Assembly: GCA_029558955.1 (NCBI GenBank)
Contig: JAKQCW010000222.1
Location: 1 to 43,113 of the forward strand
Source: Chloroflexota bacterium
GTDB taxonomy: Bacteria; Chloroflexota; Anaerolineae; JAAEKA01
Length of the DNA stretch: 43,113 nucleotides
Direction of reading: 5' to 3'
The position numbers were made by a program, and so were the translations under genes. Each line of letters starts with the position of its first letter. The first letter of the stretch is position 1. Below, one piece after another: positions 33,038 through 40,390 of this stretch. The notes beneath the pieces are model-generated. The model worked only from the letters and a program-made list of their open reading frames with translations. It did not search any database and was not told the origin of the DNA.

Positions 33038-34258
33038 ATGATCAGGAATGGGAAACGCTCCTCCCAGTTGGGCAGAACCCGCCAGGCGCTGCTGCTGATC
33101 GCAGCCCTGCTGACGCTGGCCGGCTGCGCCGCGCCGCTGGCCTCGGCCCCGAGCGTCGTGGTGACGCGCGTGCCGTTGGCTCTGGATGCGGCCGGCAACG
33201 CTGAGGCGGCCGCGCCGGCCAGCGCGGCCATCGCCGTCACTCAGACGCTGACCGGCGCGCTGCAGACGGCCGCAGCCCTCAGCCTGCCCGGCCAGGCCAC
33301 CGTCGCCGTCACCCAGACGCTGACAGGCACGCATCACACCGCCGTGGCCGATGCCGGTCAGTTTGGCCTGGAGCCCTCCGCTGCCATCAGCACATCGGCC
33401 CCCGCTGAGGTTGTGGTGGGCGATCCATCGCTGCGACCGTTGCAGCGCACGCGCAACATCCTGCTGTTGGGTACCGATCAGCGCCAGTTGGGGGCGGTGG
33501 GCCGCACCGACACCATCATGGTGCTGGCCATCGACGCGCCCAACAACCGCGCCGCGCTGATCAGCTTCCCGCGCGATATCTACCTGGCCATCCCCGGCGT
33601 GGGCTACAGCCGCATCAACACTGCCTATGGCTTCGGCGAAGAGCGCCAGCCGGGGGGCGGTCTGCCGCTGCTGATGAGCACCATCGAGCGCAACTTCGGC
33701 ATCCCCATCGAACGCTATGCCCGCATCGACTTCAGCGGCTTCGAGGATGTGGTCGATGCCCTGGGCGGCGTGGATGTGACCGTGGACTGCGCGCTTTACG
33801 ACGAGTTGATCTACCGCTATTTCGGGACCTACACCCTGGAGCCGGGCGATTACCACATGAACGGCGAGCAGGCGCTCTACTACGCCCGCTCGCGCAAGAC
33901 CACCGATGACTTCGATCGGGCGCGGCGTCAGCAGCGTGTGCTGTTGGCCATCCGCGACCGCATGTTGAACGCCAACCTGCTGCCGCGCGTTCCCGCCCTC
34001 TGGCTGGCCATGCGCGATATGGTGGACACCAACCTGGGGCCGGCCGAGATCGCCGATCTGGCCAAGCTGGGCGCGTCCCTCGGCGGCCGCGATCTGCGCG
34101 GCATGGTGATCCGCTATCCGCTGGTGACCGACTGGACGACGCCGCAGGGGGGCATGGTGCAACTGCCCGACCTGCCCGCCATCAACACCGCCCTGGACAA
34201 TATCTGGGAACGCGCCCCCTTGCAGAACACCAACACCGAGGAACGGCTCTGCCAGTGA
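33038..34258 (+). CDS. LytR-CpsA-Psr (LCP) family lipoprotein
   Basis: A 406-residue protein. The signal peptide ends in lipobox LAGC (Cys30). A linker (31-135) contains a duplicated AVTQTLTG segment, encoded by two 24-bp near-repeats at 33232 and 33304. The LCP domain follows, with RNILLLGTDQR, GRTDTIMVLAID, ISFPRDIYL, RINTAYGFG, IDFSGFEDVVDALGGVDV and ALYYARSRKTTDDFDRARRQQ, carrying the Arg and Asp residues that bind the pyrophosphate lipid. LCP proteins transfer glycopolymers to the cell envelope. ATG 33038 with AAGGGA seven bases upstream is preferred; GTG 33002 overlaps the cinA stop but gives a poorer signal peptide. Confidence 0.9.
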   Translation: MIRNGKRSSQLGRTRQALLLIAALLTLAGCAAPLASAPSVVVTRVPLALDAAGNAEAAAPASAAIAVTQTLTGALQTAAALSLPGQATVAVTQTLTGTHHTAVADAGQFGLEPSAAISTSAPAEVVVGDPSLRPLQRTRNILLLGTDQRQLGAVGRTDTIMVLAIDAPNNRAALISFPRDIYLAIPGVGYSRINTAYGFGEERQPGGGLPLLMSTIERNFGIPIERYARIDFSGFEDVVDALGGVDVTVDCALYDELIYRYFGTYTLEPGDYHMNGEQALYYARSRKTTDDFDRARRQQRVLLAIRDRMLNANLLPRVPALWLAMRDMVDTNLGPAEIADLAKLGASLGGRDLRGMVIRYPLVTDWTTPQGGMVQLPDLPAINTALDNIWERAPLQNTNTEERLCQ

Positions 34259-34270
34259 TCCCCCCCGGGG

Positions 34271-34912
34271 TCAGTCGAACACCACCTCATCCTTGCCGCT
34301 CAGCTTCTCCTGCACCTTGTCGATGATCAGGTCCAGGTGCAGGCCGTTGTCCACGAAATTGAGGTTGTCGGCCGGCACGGTCAGGACGGGGCACAGGTCG
34401 AAGCGCTGGATCCAGTCCTCGTAGAGCTGGTTCAGTTGCGCCAGGTAGATCGGGGAGATGTCACGCTCGTAGTCGCGGCCGCGCTTGCGGATGCGCTCCA
34501 CCAGCGTCTCCACAGAGGCGCGCAGATAGACCACCAGGTCAGGGGGGGGCAGGAAGCTGGTCAGAACCTCGTACAGCTCGCGGTAGCTCTGATAGTCGCG
34601 CGGTTCCATCTTCTCCTGGGTGTACAGGTTGCGGGCGAAAACCTCGGCGTCCTCGTAGACGCTCCTGTCCTGCACCACCGAGGTGGGATGGTCCAGCAGT
34701 TGGCGGTGATGGCGCAGCCGGCGGCTGAGGAAGAAAACCTGCGAGTGGAAGCTCCACCGTCGCATGTCGCTGTAGAAATCGGCCAGGTAGGGGTTCTCAT
34801 CCACCGCCTCGGGAAAGGGGGCCCAGCCCAGCCGCTGGCAGAGCATGGTGGTCAACGTCGATTTGCCGACGCCCACGTTGCCGGCGATGGCTACGAAGCG
34901 CTTGGTGATCAT
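34271..34912 (-). CDS. Deoxynucleoside kinase (dAK/dCK-like)
   Basis: A 213-residue kinase of the deoxyadenosine/deoxycytidine/deoxyguanosine kinase family, for salvage of deoxynucleosides to monophosphates in the cytoplasm. P-loop GNVGVGKST (11-19), catalytic Glu in DENPYLADFY, VQDRSVYEDAEVFA (DRS motif) and the lid RIRKRGRDYERDI are present. Start ATG 34912 has GGAGG seven bases upstream and overlaps the stop of the upstream kinase gene by four bases (ATGA). The tandem arrangement suggests two related enzymes with different base preference, perhaps one complex. Confidence 0.92.
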   Translation of the reverse strand: MITKRFVAIAGNVGVGKSTLTTMLCQRLGWAPFPEAVDENPYLADFYSDMRRWSFHSQVFFLSRRLRHHRQLLDHPTSVVQDRSVYEDAEVFARNLYTQEKMEPRDYQSYRELYEVLTSFLPPPDLVVYLRASVETLVERIRKRGRDYERDISPIYLAQLNQLYEDWIQRFDLCPVLTVPADNLNFVDNGLHLDLIIDKVQEKLSGKDEVVFD

Positions 34913-35607
34913 GCTTCCCTCCAATCGCGCAGGACGGGCGCGCTGCTCTCCTCCAGCGCCGGCTCCAGGTCGGGCAGCGCCCGCTGGAAGGGGCCGTGCG
35001 CCAACGCGGTGCGCACCATGCCGACGACGTAGCGCCGATCTTCGGCGCGCTGCACGAAATCCAGCTCGCTGGTGTCGATGGTCAGCAGCGGCGCCTGGTC
35101 GTAGTCGGCGAAGAAGTGCTCGTAGGCCTGGCGCAGGTCGTCGATGTAGTCGCGTTCCATGGCGCGCTCGTAGCTGCGGTCGCGCACTGCGATGCGGCTC
35201 ATCAACACATCGGTGGCGGCGCGCAGGTGGATCACCAACGTCGGCTGGATGATCTTCTCGGCCAGCGCGGCATGCACCAGCTCGTAGACGGCCAGCTCAT
35301 CGCCTGCCAGGTTGAGGCGGGCAAATAGGCGGTCTTTGGCAAAAAGGTAGTCGCAGACCAGTCCCCCGGTCGCCTCCAGGTTGCTCAGCGCGTCGTGCTG
35401 TTGACGGTAGCGGCTGAGCAGGAAGAAGATCTGCGTCTGAAAGGCATAGCGGGCGCGGTCATGGTAGAAGTTCGACAGGAAGGGGTTTTCTTCGAAGACT
35501 TCCATCAGCAGGCGGCCGCCCAGCTCCTCTTGCAGGATGCGCGCCAGGGTTGTCTTGCCAACGCCGATGGGGCCCTCGACAGCGATGAAGAAATGATGGT
35601 TGTGCAT
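34909..35607 (-). CDS. Deoxynucleoside kinase (second copy, possibly dGK-like)
   Basis: A 232-residue homologue of the downstream kinase. It has P-loop EGPIGVGKTT (11-20), EENPFLSNFYHDRARYAFQTQ and a lid with RIAVRDRSYERAM. In place of the QDRS motif it reads VCDYLFAKDRLFA. That difference suggests a distinct substrate from the other copy; deoxyguanosine is my guess. Start ATG 35607 is chosen because a consensus promoter ends ten bases upstream, which leaves no room for the in-frame ATGs at 35619 and 35622 (they lie in or at the -10 box). The transcript would then begin almost at the start codon. Confidence 0.9.
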   Translation of the reverse strand: MHNHHFFIAVEGPIGVGKTTLARILQEELGGRLLMEVFEENPFLSNFYHDRARYAFQTQIFFLLSRYRQQHDALSNLEATGGLVCDYLFAKDRLFARLNLAGDELAVYELVHAALAEKIIQPTLVIHLRAATDVLMSRIAVRDRSYERAMERDYIDDLRQAYEHFFADYDQAPLLTIDTSELDFVQRAEDRRYVVGMVRTALAHGPFQRALPDLEPALEESSAPVLRDWREA

Positions 35608-35617
35608 GGCGCTGTGC

Positions 35618-35646
35618 ATCATACATCGGCGGCCAGCTTGAGTCAA
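35618..35646 (-). promoter_or_regulatory. Promoter of the kinase pair, apparently leaderless
   Basis: Minus strand: TTGACT (35641-35646), 17-bp spacer, TATGAT (35618-35623), then ten bases to ATG 35607. With initiation six to eight bases past the -10, the leader would be only about two to four bases. Confidence 0.65.
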
Positions 35647-35691
35647 AGTCTGCCAGGGTCCTTGTGAAACCTTTCTTTCGGCCGCTGCGTA

Positions 35692-35700
35692 TGGTACAAT
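35692..35700 (+). promoter_or_regulatory. Extended -10 promoter for the sigma-factor operon
   Basis: TGGTACAAT, a TG-N-TACAAT extended -10. The -35 region is weak. The leader to GTG 35862 is about 155 bases and contains the 37-bp repeats. Confidence 0.5.
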
Positions 35701-35722
35701 GCAAGGCGGCAAAGGAAAACCG

Positions 35723-35815
35723 CCGGCCAGAGCGCCACCGGGCTGGCTCGGTCAGGAGACCGGCCAGAGCGCCACTGGGCTGGCTCGGTCAGGAGACCGG
35801 CCAGTGCGCCGGCTT
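35723..35815 (+). repeat. Tandem GGTC-AGGA-GACC repeats in the sigma-factor leader
   Basis: Period 37 bp. CCGGCCAGAGCGCCAC-type segments start at 35723, 35760 and 35797, separated by two copies of GGGCTGGCTCGGTCAGGAGA. The palindrome GGTC-AGGA-GACC would fold in RNA. It is the same family as 3188-3214 and, in frame, the SDR gene. Confidence 0.9.
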
Positions 35816-35861
35816 GATTGGGTCCGGTGCGGCAGCGCACTTTTCGCTTTCGGAGCATCGA

Positions 35862-36521
35862 GTGAGCACGACCGAACAAGAGGAATTGCAGTGGATCACG
35901 GCGGCCCGCCGCGGCGACCGCCATGCGTTCAACAAGCTGGTGCAGGCCTACCAGATTCCTGTCTATAACCTGACTTATCGCATGCTGGGCAACGCCCAGG
36001 AGGCCGAGGACGCCGCACAGGAGACCTTTCTGCGCGCCTACAAGCGTCTCAGCACCTACCAGCCTGACAAGAAGTTCAGCAACTGGATTCTCTCCATCGC
36101 CTCCCACTACTGCATCGACCTGCTGCGGCGGCGGCGCTTTCAGTGGCTCTCGGTGGAAGACGATCCGGTGATGGCGGTGCTCTCCAGCGACGATGAAGCG
36201 CCCGACGACGTCGCGCTGCGCCGCGAGCGGGCCGAAGAGGTGCGCACCCTGCTGGAGCGGCTGGAGCCGAGCTACCGCGCGCCGCTGGTGCTGCGCTACT
36301 GGCACGACCTTTCCTACCGCGAGATCGCCGAGATGTTGGAGTTGAGCGAGCCGGCTGTCAAGACCCGCCTGCACCGCGCCCGCCTGCAGATGGCGGCCCT
36401 GTTGGAAGAGAACACCGCCGCGCGCCAGCGCGCCGCGGTCGCACGGACCGCCGACGGCCCCGCGGCCGCTCTTCCGGTCAGCGCACTGCGCACTGCACCG
36501 GCCGCCAGCCTGGCTTTGTAA
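35862..36521 (+). CDS. ECF-family RNA polymerase sigma factor (RpoE-like)
   Basis: A 219-residue sigma70-family ECF factor. Region 2 includes FNKLVQAYQIPVYNLTYRML, DAAQETFLRAYKRL and FSNWILSIASHYCIDLLRRR. Region 4 includes LEPSYRAPLVLRYWHDLSYR followed by EIAEMLELSEPAVKTRLHRAR. A 35-residue Ala-rich tail follows. GTG 35862 has GGAG six bases upstream; the frame is open upstream through the repeats but that part is the leader. The anti-sigma gene begins 12 bases after the stop. The factor should direct polymerase to envelope-related promoters and probably its own operon. Confidence 0.95.
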   Translation: MSTTEQEELQWITAARRGDRHAFNKLVQAYQIPVYNLTYRMLGNAQEAEDAAQETFLRAYKRLSTYQPDKKFSNWILSIASHYCIDLLRRRRFQWLSVEDDPVMAVLSSDDEAPDDVALRRERAEEVRTLLERLEPSYRAPLVLRYWHDLSYREIAEMLELSEPAVKTRLHRARLQMAALLEENTAARQRAAVARTADGPAAALPVSALRTAPAASLAL

Positions 36522-36533
36522 AGGAATGCGTCT

Positions 36534-37103
36534 ATGGATAGCCTCACAACGCAACCCACCCCCGCCGCCCAGCACGACTATTCGCACCTGATGTCGCTGG
36601 CGTTGGACGGCATGTTGAGCGCCGGAGAGCAGGAGGACCTCGATCAGCACCTTGCCGCCTGCCCGGCCTGCCAGCGCACCTGGGGCAAATGGCAGCGGAT
36701 CTCGCAGGTGCTGACCGTGGAGCCCTTCGCCGGCCCTTCGCTGGGCTTCGCCCTGCGTCTGGACTCGGCCATGCAGCGCCGGGAGCTGCGCCGCCAGCGG
36801 CTGGCGGCCGTCGCGATCCTGGTGGGCGGCACCCTGGCTGTGTTGACCCTGTTGCTGCTGAGCACGACGCTGACGGTCACGCTGCTGATGAGCAACGCGC
36901 CGGGCCTGGGGGCGCGGGTGGTCGAGAGCCTGGGCTTTGGCAGTCAGTTCATCACCCTGGTCTGGCAGAATCTCACCGCGGTGCGCGATGCCCTGGCTGC
37001 GCTCTTGCCCGATCCGCTGGTGATGATGGCGCTGGCCTTGGCGCTGGTGATGGCTGGCCTCGTCTGGGTCAGGCTGGTCTTCTACGACGCCAGGGCGCGT
37101 TGA
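36534..37103 (+). CDS. Zinc-finger anti-sigma factor
   Basis: A 189-residue membrane protein. The cytoplasmic N-terminus has the HxxxCxxC zinc-binding anti-sigma motif at H39, C43 and C46 (QHLAACPACQ). Two membrane segments follow (about 90-115 and 160-182) with a loop of about 45 residues between them. It should hold the upstream sigma factor at the membrane until a signal arrives. AAGGA nine bases before ATG 36534 supports the start. The third gene of the operon begins 33 bases after its stop. Confidence 0.92.
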   Translation: MDSLTTQPTPAAQHDYSHLMSLALDGMLSAGEQEDLDQHLAACPACQRTWGKWQRISQVLTVEPFAGPSLGFALRLDSAMQRRELRRQRLAAVAILVGGTLAVLTLLLLSTTLTVTLLMSNAPGLGARVVESLGFGSQFITLVWQNLTAVRDALAALLPDPLVMMALALALVMAGLVWVRLVFYDARAR

Positions 37104-37136
37104 ACCCGTTGAATGTGTAGTTTCAGGAGGCCCATC

Positions 37137-38198
37137 ATGTCCCAACGCCGCGTCGGCATTGCATTGATCTTTGTCATCGTCCTGTTGGCCATGCTGGCCG
37201 CGCCCGTCGCGGCCCAGCGCGACGAGCCGGGCAAGCTGGTAATCGGCGGCTCCTACACCCTGCGCACAGGCCAGCAGCTTGACGGCGACCTGGGCGTAAT
37301 TGGCGGCCAGGCCACCATCCGGGAGGGCGCGACCGTCAACGGCGACGTCATGGTGGCCGGCGGCATGTTGACCGTCGCCGGCCGCATCAACGGCGATCTC
37401 GCCATCTTCGGCGGCTCGGTCACCCTGGAACGCACCGCCTACGTCGCCGGCGACCTGGTCTCCTTCGGCGGCTCGGTGCAGCGCAGCCCCGGCGCGGTGG
37501 TGCAGGGCGAGACGCGCGAGGGGGGCGCATTCGACGGCTTTTCCGTGCCGGGCCTGTGGACGGCGCCGGGCAGCGACGGTTCCGCGCCTGAGCGGGATTT
37601 CATGCAGCAGCAGACGCCAGGCCAGTGGTTCTTGGCCATGCTCTGGCGCGCGATCCGGGCCGGCGTCATGATCCTGGCGTTGAGCGCGCTGGCGCTGATC
37701 GCGGCTTTGCTCTGGCCCAAGGGCATCCAGCGGCTGGGCCAGACCGCCATGCGCCAGCCGGCGCTGGTCTTGCTGGTGGGCCTGTTGAGCTGGGTGGTGG
37801 GTCTGGGGCTGGTCGTGGTGCTGGCCATCACCTTCTGCCTCTTGCCGGTGGCCATCGCGCTGGGGCTGGCGCTGCTGGTGGCCGCCCTGCTCTCCTGGGT
37901 GATCACCGGCTGGCTGGTGGGACGCAGCCTGCTCAGCCTGCTCAAGCTGGAAAACCCCAGCGTGGCGCTGGAAGCCACTGCCGGCACGCTGCTGCTGGCC
38001 ATAGTCTACTTCCTGGTTGGGATTATCCCCTGCACCGCGTTCATCTTTGGCCTGCTGATCGCCAGCCTGGGCCTGGGCACGTTGGTGCTGACCCGCTTTG
38101 GAACCCGTCCCTATCCTCTGGTTCCCACCGTCGGCGGCGGGGAGCCGTCCGACGCGCTGGCCCTCGCCCCGTCCGAGGAGCTGCTGCCGCCGGAGTGA
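37137..38198 (+). CDS. Exported bactofilin-like (polymer-forming) membrane protein
   Basis: A 353-residue protein. After a signal peptide (1-26, VAAQRDE at cleavage) comes a right-handed beta-helix of short repeats typical of bactofilins: DGDLGVIGGQATIREGATVN, GDVMVAGGMLTVAGRINGDL and AIFGGSVTLERTAYVAGDLV. A loop of about 40 residues leads to five or so membrane helices (about 170-330) and a cytoplasmic Pro/Glu tail. Bactofilins usually polymerise in the cytoplasm; here the signal peptide places the beta-helix outside. AGGAGG six bases before ATG 37137 is a strong ribosome site. It is third in the sigma/anti-sigma operon, so it is a likely target or sensor of that system. Confidence 0.88.
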   Translation: MSQRRVGIALIFVIVLLAMLAAPVAAQRDEPGKLVIGGSYTLRTGQQLDGDLGVIGGQATIREGATVNGDVMVAGGMLTVAGRINGDLAIFGGSVTLERTAYVAGDLVSFGGSVQRSPGAVVQGETREGGAFDGFSVPGLWTAPGSDGSAPERDFMQQQTPGQWFLAMLWRAIRAGVMILALSALALIAALLWPKGIQRLGQTAMRQPALVLLVGLLSWVVGLGLVVVLAITFCLLPVAIALGLALLVAALLSWVITGWLVGRSLLSLLKLENPSVALEATAGTLLLAIVYFLVGIIPCTAFIFGLLIASLGLGTLVLTRFGTRPYPLVPTVGGGEPSDALALAPSEELLPPE

Positions 38199-38204
38199 TT
38201 GGTC

Positions 38205-38360
38205 AGGACTGACAGTCCGCGCGCGTGATCAGGACTGACAGTCCGCCGAAGGACTGTCAGTCCTTGCGCGTTTCATCAGGACTGACAGTCCTCTGAAGGA
38301 CTGACAGTCCTTGCGCGTTTCGATCAGGACTGACAGTCCTCCGAAGGACTGTCAGTCCTT
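38205..38360. repeat. Array of AGGACTGACAGTCCT palindromes
   Basis: Seven related 14-15-bp words, direct and inverted, lie between 38205 and 38360. They pair as hairpins, for example AGGACTGACAGTCC (38231-38244) with 38251-38264. Each full word is itself a palindrome around a central A (AGGACTG-A-CAGTCCT). TTGCGCGTTTC segments separate the pairs. It follows the bactofilin-like gene by 7 bp and probably ends its transcript. The same word ends the elements at 17128-17296. Confidence 0.92.
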
Positions 38361-38395
38361 GCGTCCTTGCGCTTTGGCCAGACTCATGGGGGCTA

Positions 38396-38404
38396 TGGTA
38401 TAAT
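38396..38404 (+). promoter_or_regulatory. Extended -10 promoter, apparently leaderless
   Basis: TGGTATAAT, a perfect TG-N-TATAAT. The GTG start codon at 38415 is ten bases after it, so the leader would be about two to four bases. Confidence 0.6.
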
Positions 38405-38414
38405 CGCCGCTGCT

Positions 38415-39317
38415 GTGAGCACCCACCAACGTTTGCCTGCGGCCTCAGCCGCGCACCAACCTTCCGAAAGCGGCCCCCTGGTTTCCCTGCGCCTTTGGCT
38501 GGCCGGCTCCCCCTGGCGTCTTAGCGGCGGCTGGCTGGCGCTGGCCGGGCTGATCGCGGCCGCGGGGCCGGAGCTCGGGCAGGGGCCCTGGCTGCCGATA
38601 GCCCTCGCCCTGGCACTGGCCGAGGCCTTCTGGGGCGCGCTGTGGTGGCAGTTGGTCCCGGCGCAGGCGTGGCCGCTGCACCGCGCTGCCCGCCGCCCTG
38701 CCCTGCCCTACATCCAGCCGGGCAGCCCGGCCGGTCGGCTGCTGGGCTGGCAGCAGCCGGGCGCCGCGGCCGCCATCACCCGAGCCGGCGCGCCGCTGGC
38801 CCTGCTGGCGCTGCTGCTGGCCCTGGCCATCAGCCCGCTGGCCGTCGTGTTGACCGGCGCAGTGATCCTGCTGGCGCTTTTGGCCATGGCCGCGCGCCAG
38901 GCTGGCCTGGCCGGTCTCGTGCGTTGGCTCTACGCGCTGGTCTTCGCCGCCCTGCCCTTCGCCCTGGGCGTGGCGGTGGGCCTGGCGGGGCAGTGGCCCA
39001 GCGCGTCACAGGGCCCCTGGTTCTTGACGCTGGCGGTCGGGTACACCCTGCTGGGGCGTGCTTTGGCTCCCGATCCCCAGCCCGCGCCCCGTCACGGCCT
39101 GATGCGTCTGTTGACCGCCGCCGCCGGCTTCGGCCTGGCGGCGGCGACGCTGTTGGGCAGCGGTCTGTTGCTGGCCGGGGGCGCGGTGGGGCTGCTGGCC
39201 GTGGCGCCCCTGCTGATCCTGGCGCGGGCCGATGATCAGCCGCCGGCCGCGGCCCAGCCCTGGACGCTGGCGGCCATCCTGGTCTCGGCCGCGGCCCTGG
39301 GCTTCGGGATCGGCTGA
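38415..39317 (+). CDS. Multi-pass membrane protein of unknown function
   Basis: A 300-residue hydrophobic protein with about eight membrane helices, very rich in Leu and Ala. No family motif is recognised. Between the third and fourth helix is a basic loop (HRAARRPALPYIQPG). GTG 38415 is used because the extended -10 box at 38396-38404 leaves no room upstream; the longer frame from 38367 would start inside the promoter. The last base of its stop is the first base of the methyltransferase start (TGATG), so the two are translationally coupled and probably work together at the membrane. Confidence 0.75.
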   Translation: MSTHQRLPAASAAHQPSESGPLVSLRLWLAGSPWRLSGGWLALAGLIAAAGPELGQGPWLPIALALALAEAFWGALWWQLVPAQAWPLHRAARRPALPYIQPGSPAGRLLGWQQPGAAAAITRAGAPLALLALLLALAISPLAVVLTGAVILLALLAMAARQAGLAGLVRWLYALVFAALPFALGVAVGLAGQWPSASQGPWFLTLAVGYTLLGRALAPDPQPAPRHGLMRLLTAAAGFGLAAATLLGSGLLLAGGAVGLLAVAPLLILARADDQPPAAAQPWTLAAILVSAAALGFGIG

Positions 39318-40231
39318 TGCCTGGCTGGCTGGTGCTGCTGGCGCTGGTCGCCGTCGCGGCCGCCGCGCTGCTCTACTGGTTGATCATTCTGACCGAGGGC
39401 GTCTACCTCGGCCCGGGCGCCGTGACCGCCCTCTACAATCGCTTCGCGCGGCGCTACGACGCCATCAAGCAGTTCGACGCCGACGACGAAGCCTTCTTTT
39501 TGGGCCGTCCCATCGCCCGCTTCTTGGCCGGGCTGTCGGACGCCCAGGATCCGGACACGCCGCACGCCGGCCCGGCCCATGAGCCGGCCGCCGCTGCGCC
39601 TCCCTGGCTGCTGGATGTGGCGACCGGCACCGGACGGCTGCCGCTGGCCGTGTGGGCCGCGGCGCCCGCCGCCTGTCGCATGGTGGCGCTGGACCGGGCC
39701 GAGGCGATGTTGGCCGAGGCGCGGCGCAAGCTGACTGATCAGGGCGCAGAGGCGATCCTTCTGGCCCACGACGCCAACCGGCTGCCCTTCGCCGATGGCC
39801 AATTCGCCGTGACCACCTGCCTGGAGGCGTTGGAGTTCATGCCGGCGCCGGATGGGGTGCTGGCCGAGCTGGTGCGGGTGACCCAGCCGGGCGGCCTGTT
39901 GGTGTTGACCAACCGGATCGGCCCTGACGCGCGTCTCCTGCCGGGGCGCACGTGGTCCCGTGAGCATCTGGCCGCCCGGCTGCGGGAGCTGGGCGCGGCC
40001 GGGGTCGAGATCAGGCCCTGGCAGGTGGATTACGACCTGGTCTTTGCCCTCCGGCTGGGCCAGCCGCCGGCTGGCGGCGCGGCCGACTGGATCGCGCTGT
40101 TGCGCTGTCCCCGCTGCCACGCCCAGCCCCTGCCGGCGCAGGACGAGGCAACGCCGACGGCAGTCTGTCCGGCCTGCGGCTGGCGGCTGCAGCGCCAGAA
40201 CCCGCCGTCGAAACCTCCGTTGGTTGAGTAG
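39317..40231 (+). CDS. Membrane-anchored SAM methyltransferase with C-terminal zinc ribbon
   Basis: A 304-residue protein. An N-terminal membrane helix (5-26) is followed by a class I methyltransferase fold: LLDVATGTGRLPL (98-110) is the SAM loop, ALDRAEAML follows, and LPFADGQFAVTTCLEALEFM is the post-motif region of UbiE-type enzymes. A zinc ribbon with C264, C267, C284 and C287 (CPRCH, CPACG) ends the fold. Substrate unknown; a lipid or quinone is plausible given the anchor. The last residues, SKPPLVE, and the TAG stop are encoded by the TTGAGTAG repeat that follows. Confidence 0.85.
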   Translation: MPGWLVLLALVAVAAAALLYWLIILTEGVYLGPGAVTALYNRFARRYDAIKQFDADDEAFFLGRPIARFLAGLSDAQDPDTPHAGPAHEPAAAAPPWLLDVATGTGRLPLAVWAAAPAACRMVALDRAEAMLAEARRKLTDQGAEAILLAHDANRLPFADGQFAVTTCLEALEFMPAPDGVLAELVRVTQPGGLLVLTNRIGPDARLLPGRTWSREHLAARLRELGAAGVEIRPWQVDYDLVFALRLGQPPAGGAADWIALLRCPRCHAQPLPAQDEATPTAVCPACGWRLQRQNPPSKPPLVE

Positions 40232-40359
40232 CCTTCTGAGGCGTATCGAAACCTTCGTTGGTTGAGTAGCCTTCTGAGGCGTATCGAAACCCTCCGGCCG
40301 ATGCGAGGCCGTGGATTGAGTAGGCCGCCGTATCGAAATCACGGCCTCGCATCGGCCGG
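40207..40359. repeat. TTGAGTAG...TATCGAAACC repeat with a 20-bp inverted repeat
   Basis: TCGAAACC words at 40208, 40246 and 40284 mark a 38-bp tandem unit containing GTTGGTTGAGTAGCCTTCTG. A related unit lies in the loop of a perfect inverted repeat: CCGGCCGATGCGAGGCCGTG (40294-40313) pairs with 40340-40359 across 26 bases. The stem would be very stable. It sits between the methyltransferase and the FAH-family gene. Confidence 0.92.
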
Positions 40360-40390
40360 ATAGCACGACCACCATCTGGAGGTTTTTCTG

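Noticed and set aside
36314..36895. Minus-strand small frames inside the anti-sigma gene
   Set aside because: Antisense to genes with clear motifs and ribosome sites; no independent support.
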